NCBI RefSeq assembly: GCF_004359215.1
Contig: NC_090614.1
Location: 3,404,817-3,438,095 of the forward strand
Origin: Bremia lactucae
Taxonomy: Eukaryota > Oomycota > Peronosporomycetes > Peronosporales > Peronosporaceae
Direction of reading: 5' to 3'
Length of the DNA stretch: 33,279 nt
Part shown: positions 31,888 through 33,279 of the stretch, one piece after another
Layout of the letters: each line of letters begins with the position of its first letter
Numbering within the stretch: the stretch's first letter is position 1
Translations under genes and position numbers: made by a program
Notes under the pieces: model-generated
What the model saw: the letters and a program-made list of their open reading frames with translations, nothing else
Told to the model about the DNA's origin: nothing
Databases searched by the model: none

Positions 31888-33279
31888 TTAAAGCTTCTCT
31901 TTTTTTGCTACCGACTCGAGGTACCCGGGACTTTCGTACGTAAAGTCCTTGAACGTATCCGATTTCCCAGCCATGCCACGGCTAGTTAAAGGACTACCTG
32001 TCGCGTCAGTACTCGGCAGTGGCAAACGCGTGAATTCTGCCTCAAAGTTTAATGGCGCGTCCGCGTCATTTAAAATCGAGTGGCACGGTCGAAAAGGTGG
32101 CGTCACCTGTTTTTTAAGCAATGTAACCCACTCAATATTTTCAAAGAAAAGATGATTCTTTACTTCATGCGCGCCTTTCGAGCCCAATCGGTCGGCCGGA
32201 TTCCGATTCAACAATTGACGAATCAAAGCCTCGGCGCGTCGCGACACATAAGGCGGAAAGTGCAATCGAGCCGACCGTAACCGTTCAAAAAGCTTCTTGC
32301 GGTCATTAGTGTACCATGGAGGTAACCCTGTGAGCATTTCGTAGAGTACCATACCTAAATTCCACCAATCCACTGCGGTACCGTGACCCAGTCGATCCAG
32401 GATCTCAGGTGGCAAATACTCGGGTGTGCCACACAATGAATTGGTCCCATTGACACCGTCACGGATCCCTTCTTTTGCGAGTCCAAAATCTGCCAATTTA
32501 ATATGTCCATCGATCGTAAGTAAAATATTCTCGGGTTTCAGATCGCGGTACACGACCCCTCGACCATGTAAATGTTCTAAAGCCAAGGTAATTTCCGCGG
32601 CATAGAAACACGCCATGTGTTCGGGCAACTTTTTCATTCGTGACAAATGATAAAACAATTCGCCACCAGGACAATAATCCAACACAAAGTACAGTCGTTG
32701 CGTGGTTTGAAACGCATAGTGAAGCCCTACAATAAAAGGATGACGCGTGCACCCAAGAACGCGACGTTCCGTGCGTGTGTGTTCCACTTGTTTACGCTTA
32801 ACAATATTGTCTTTGGACAAGATTTTCATGGCAAACAAGTGCTTGGTTTCCTTGTGTAAAACAAGCACGACTTTGCCAAACGATCCACGACCAATTACTT
32901 GAATCATTTTAAAATCTTCAAGCGTCACGGGACGTTCGTTTGTCGTCCCGTGCTGTCCTTCTTCATCGCCAGTGAGCGACGCGCCAAAAAAGCGCGAACG
33001 CTTGAGAGGAAGACGATCAAGCAATAGTGGTGGTTGATCGGCTTGTGTTGTTAAAAAGTGTCGAACTTCGTCAAGTAAATGGGGATTCTTGGCCGATTGA
33101 TCCACTCGATCGTAGTTTAACAAATATCGTAGCCACTCGGACAATTCTGTTTGTCGCTTCGAGAGGAATTCCGGTTCAAACGAGCCCAATAACTTCTTCG
33201 GTGGTAGCAATGGCACCCGTACGCCCTTGGGACGCAAACGATCATTGAGTTCTTTAAACTGCTGGTACCGACGGTAAAT
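31888..33279 (-). CDS. PX-domain AGC-type serine/threonine kinase, 5' part cut by the window edge
   Basis: 463 residues are visible and open at the right edge. Residues 1-54 are the second half of a PX domain (YRRYQQFKELNDRL, LPPKKLLGS, then the helix LSEWLRYLL), a phosphoinositide-binding module. The kinase domain follows: GRGSFG (130-135), Lys 152 in FAMKIL, Glu 171, YRDLKPEN (catalytic Asp 246), DFG (264), activation loop TNSLCGTPEYLPPE (phospho-Ser about 281). The C-tail has a hydrophobic motif FKDFTY (Thr 447), as in S6K/SGK-like AGC kinases activated by PDK1. PX plus AGC resembles SGK3 and suggests an endosomal or membrane kinase. No introns or breaks are visible. The start lies beyond 33279. 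Confidence 0.92.
   Translation of the reverse strand: MYRRYQQFKELNDRLRPKGVRVPLLPPKKLLGSFEPEFLSKRQTELSEWLRYLLNYDRVDQSAKNPHLLDEVRHFLTTQADQPPLLLDRLPLKRSRFFGASLTGDEEGQHGTTNERPVTLEDFKMIQVIGRGSFGKVVLVLHKETKHLFAMKILSKDNIVKRKQVEHTRTERRVLGCTRHPFIVGLHYAFQTTQRLYFVLDYCPGGELFYHLSRMKKLPEHMACFYAAEITLALEHLHGRGVVYRDLKPENILLTIDGHIKLADFGLAKEGIRDGVNGTNSLCGTPEYLPPEILDRLGHGTAVDWWNLGMVLYEMLTGLPPWYTNDRKKLFERLRSARLHFPPYVSRRAEALIRQLLNRNPADRLGSKGAHEVKNHLFFENIEWVTLLKKQVTPPFRPCHSILNDADAPLNFEAEFTRLPLPSTDATGSPLTSRGMAGKSDTFKDFTYESPGYLESVAKKEKL

Noticed and set aside
1..33279. CRISPR arrays, rRNA or tRNA genes, bacterial operons
   Set aside because: No regularly spaced repeats, no rRNA segments and no complete tRNA cloverleaf were seen. 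The only tRNA-like text is the 18-bp primer-binding complement at 27741-27758. The gene types are eukaryotic.

Overview
The window looks like nuclear DNA of an oomycete, most likely a Peronosporales species (Phytophthora or downy mildew type). This rests on the style of the Ty3/gypsy and Ty1/copia families, nearly intronless host genes, and two right-end genes (a DAGL-like class 3 lipase and a PX-AGC kinase) of kinds common in oomycetes. The genus cannot be fixed from sequence alone.

Positions 1-28600 form a nest of broken LTR retrotransposons with no convincing host gene. From left to right: a decayed minus-strand frame (1-590); LTR-X (591-1144); a partial LTR-Y (1145-1446); a gag-like segment facing a truncated gypsy-Y pol (1496-4120); a gypsy-Z pol fragment (4165-5294); a small inverted gypsy/copia block (5295-5960); copia fragments in both orientations with three LTR copies (5961-11549); a second copia family (11550-12960); a nearly full-length but decayed gypsy-Y pol (13020-18050) followed by an antisense gag N-terminal region and LTR-Y (18050-19788); inverted gag halves (19797-21910); and the best-preserved element, gypsy-Z pol (22030-26590, minus). 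The gag next to gypsy-Z lies on the opposite strand, followed by a primer-binding site and LTR-X (27741-28294).

Positions 28836-33279 are the host side. One gene encodes a four-span membrane lipase resembling diacylglycerol lipase. Its reading frame is interrupted by a TGA that a 93-nt intron would remove. The other is the 3' part of a PX-domain AGC kinase running off the right edge. Both are on the minus strand and look intact. They are plausible lipid-signalling genes, but nothing seen here ties them to one pathway.

I did not find a clear new biological system. The most unusual structural signals are: (1) gag and pol segments repeatedly in opposite orientation, twice with a closely matching junction; (2) a ~670-bp inversion that, when reversed in the mind, restores both a gypsy and a copia element; (3) an abrupt identity jump between two gypsy-Z copies suggesting gene conversion; (4) a 46-bp near-perfect palindrome inside copia RT; (5) clusters of the CRE/bZIP octamer TGACGTCA in all three copies of the copia LTR.
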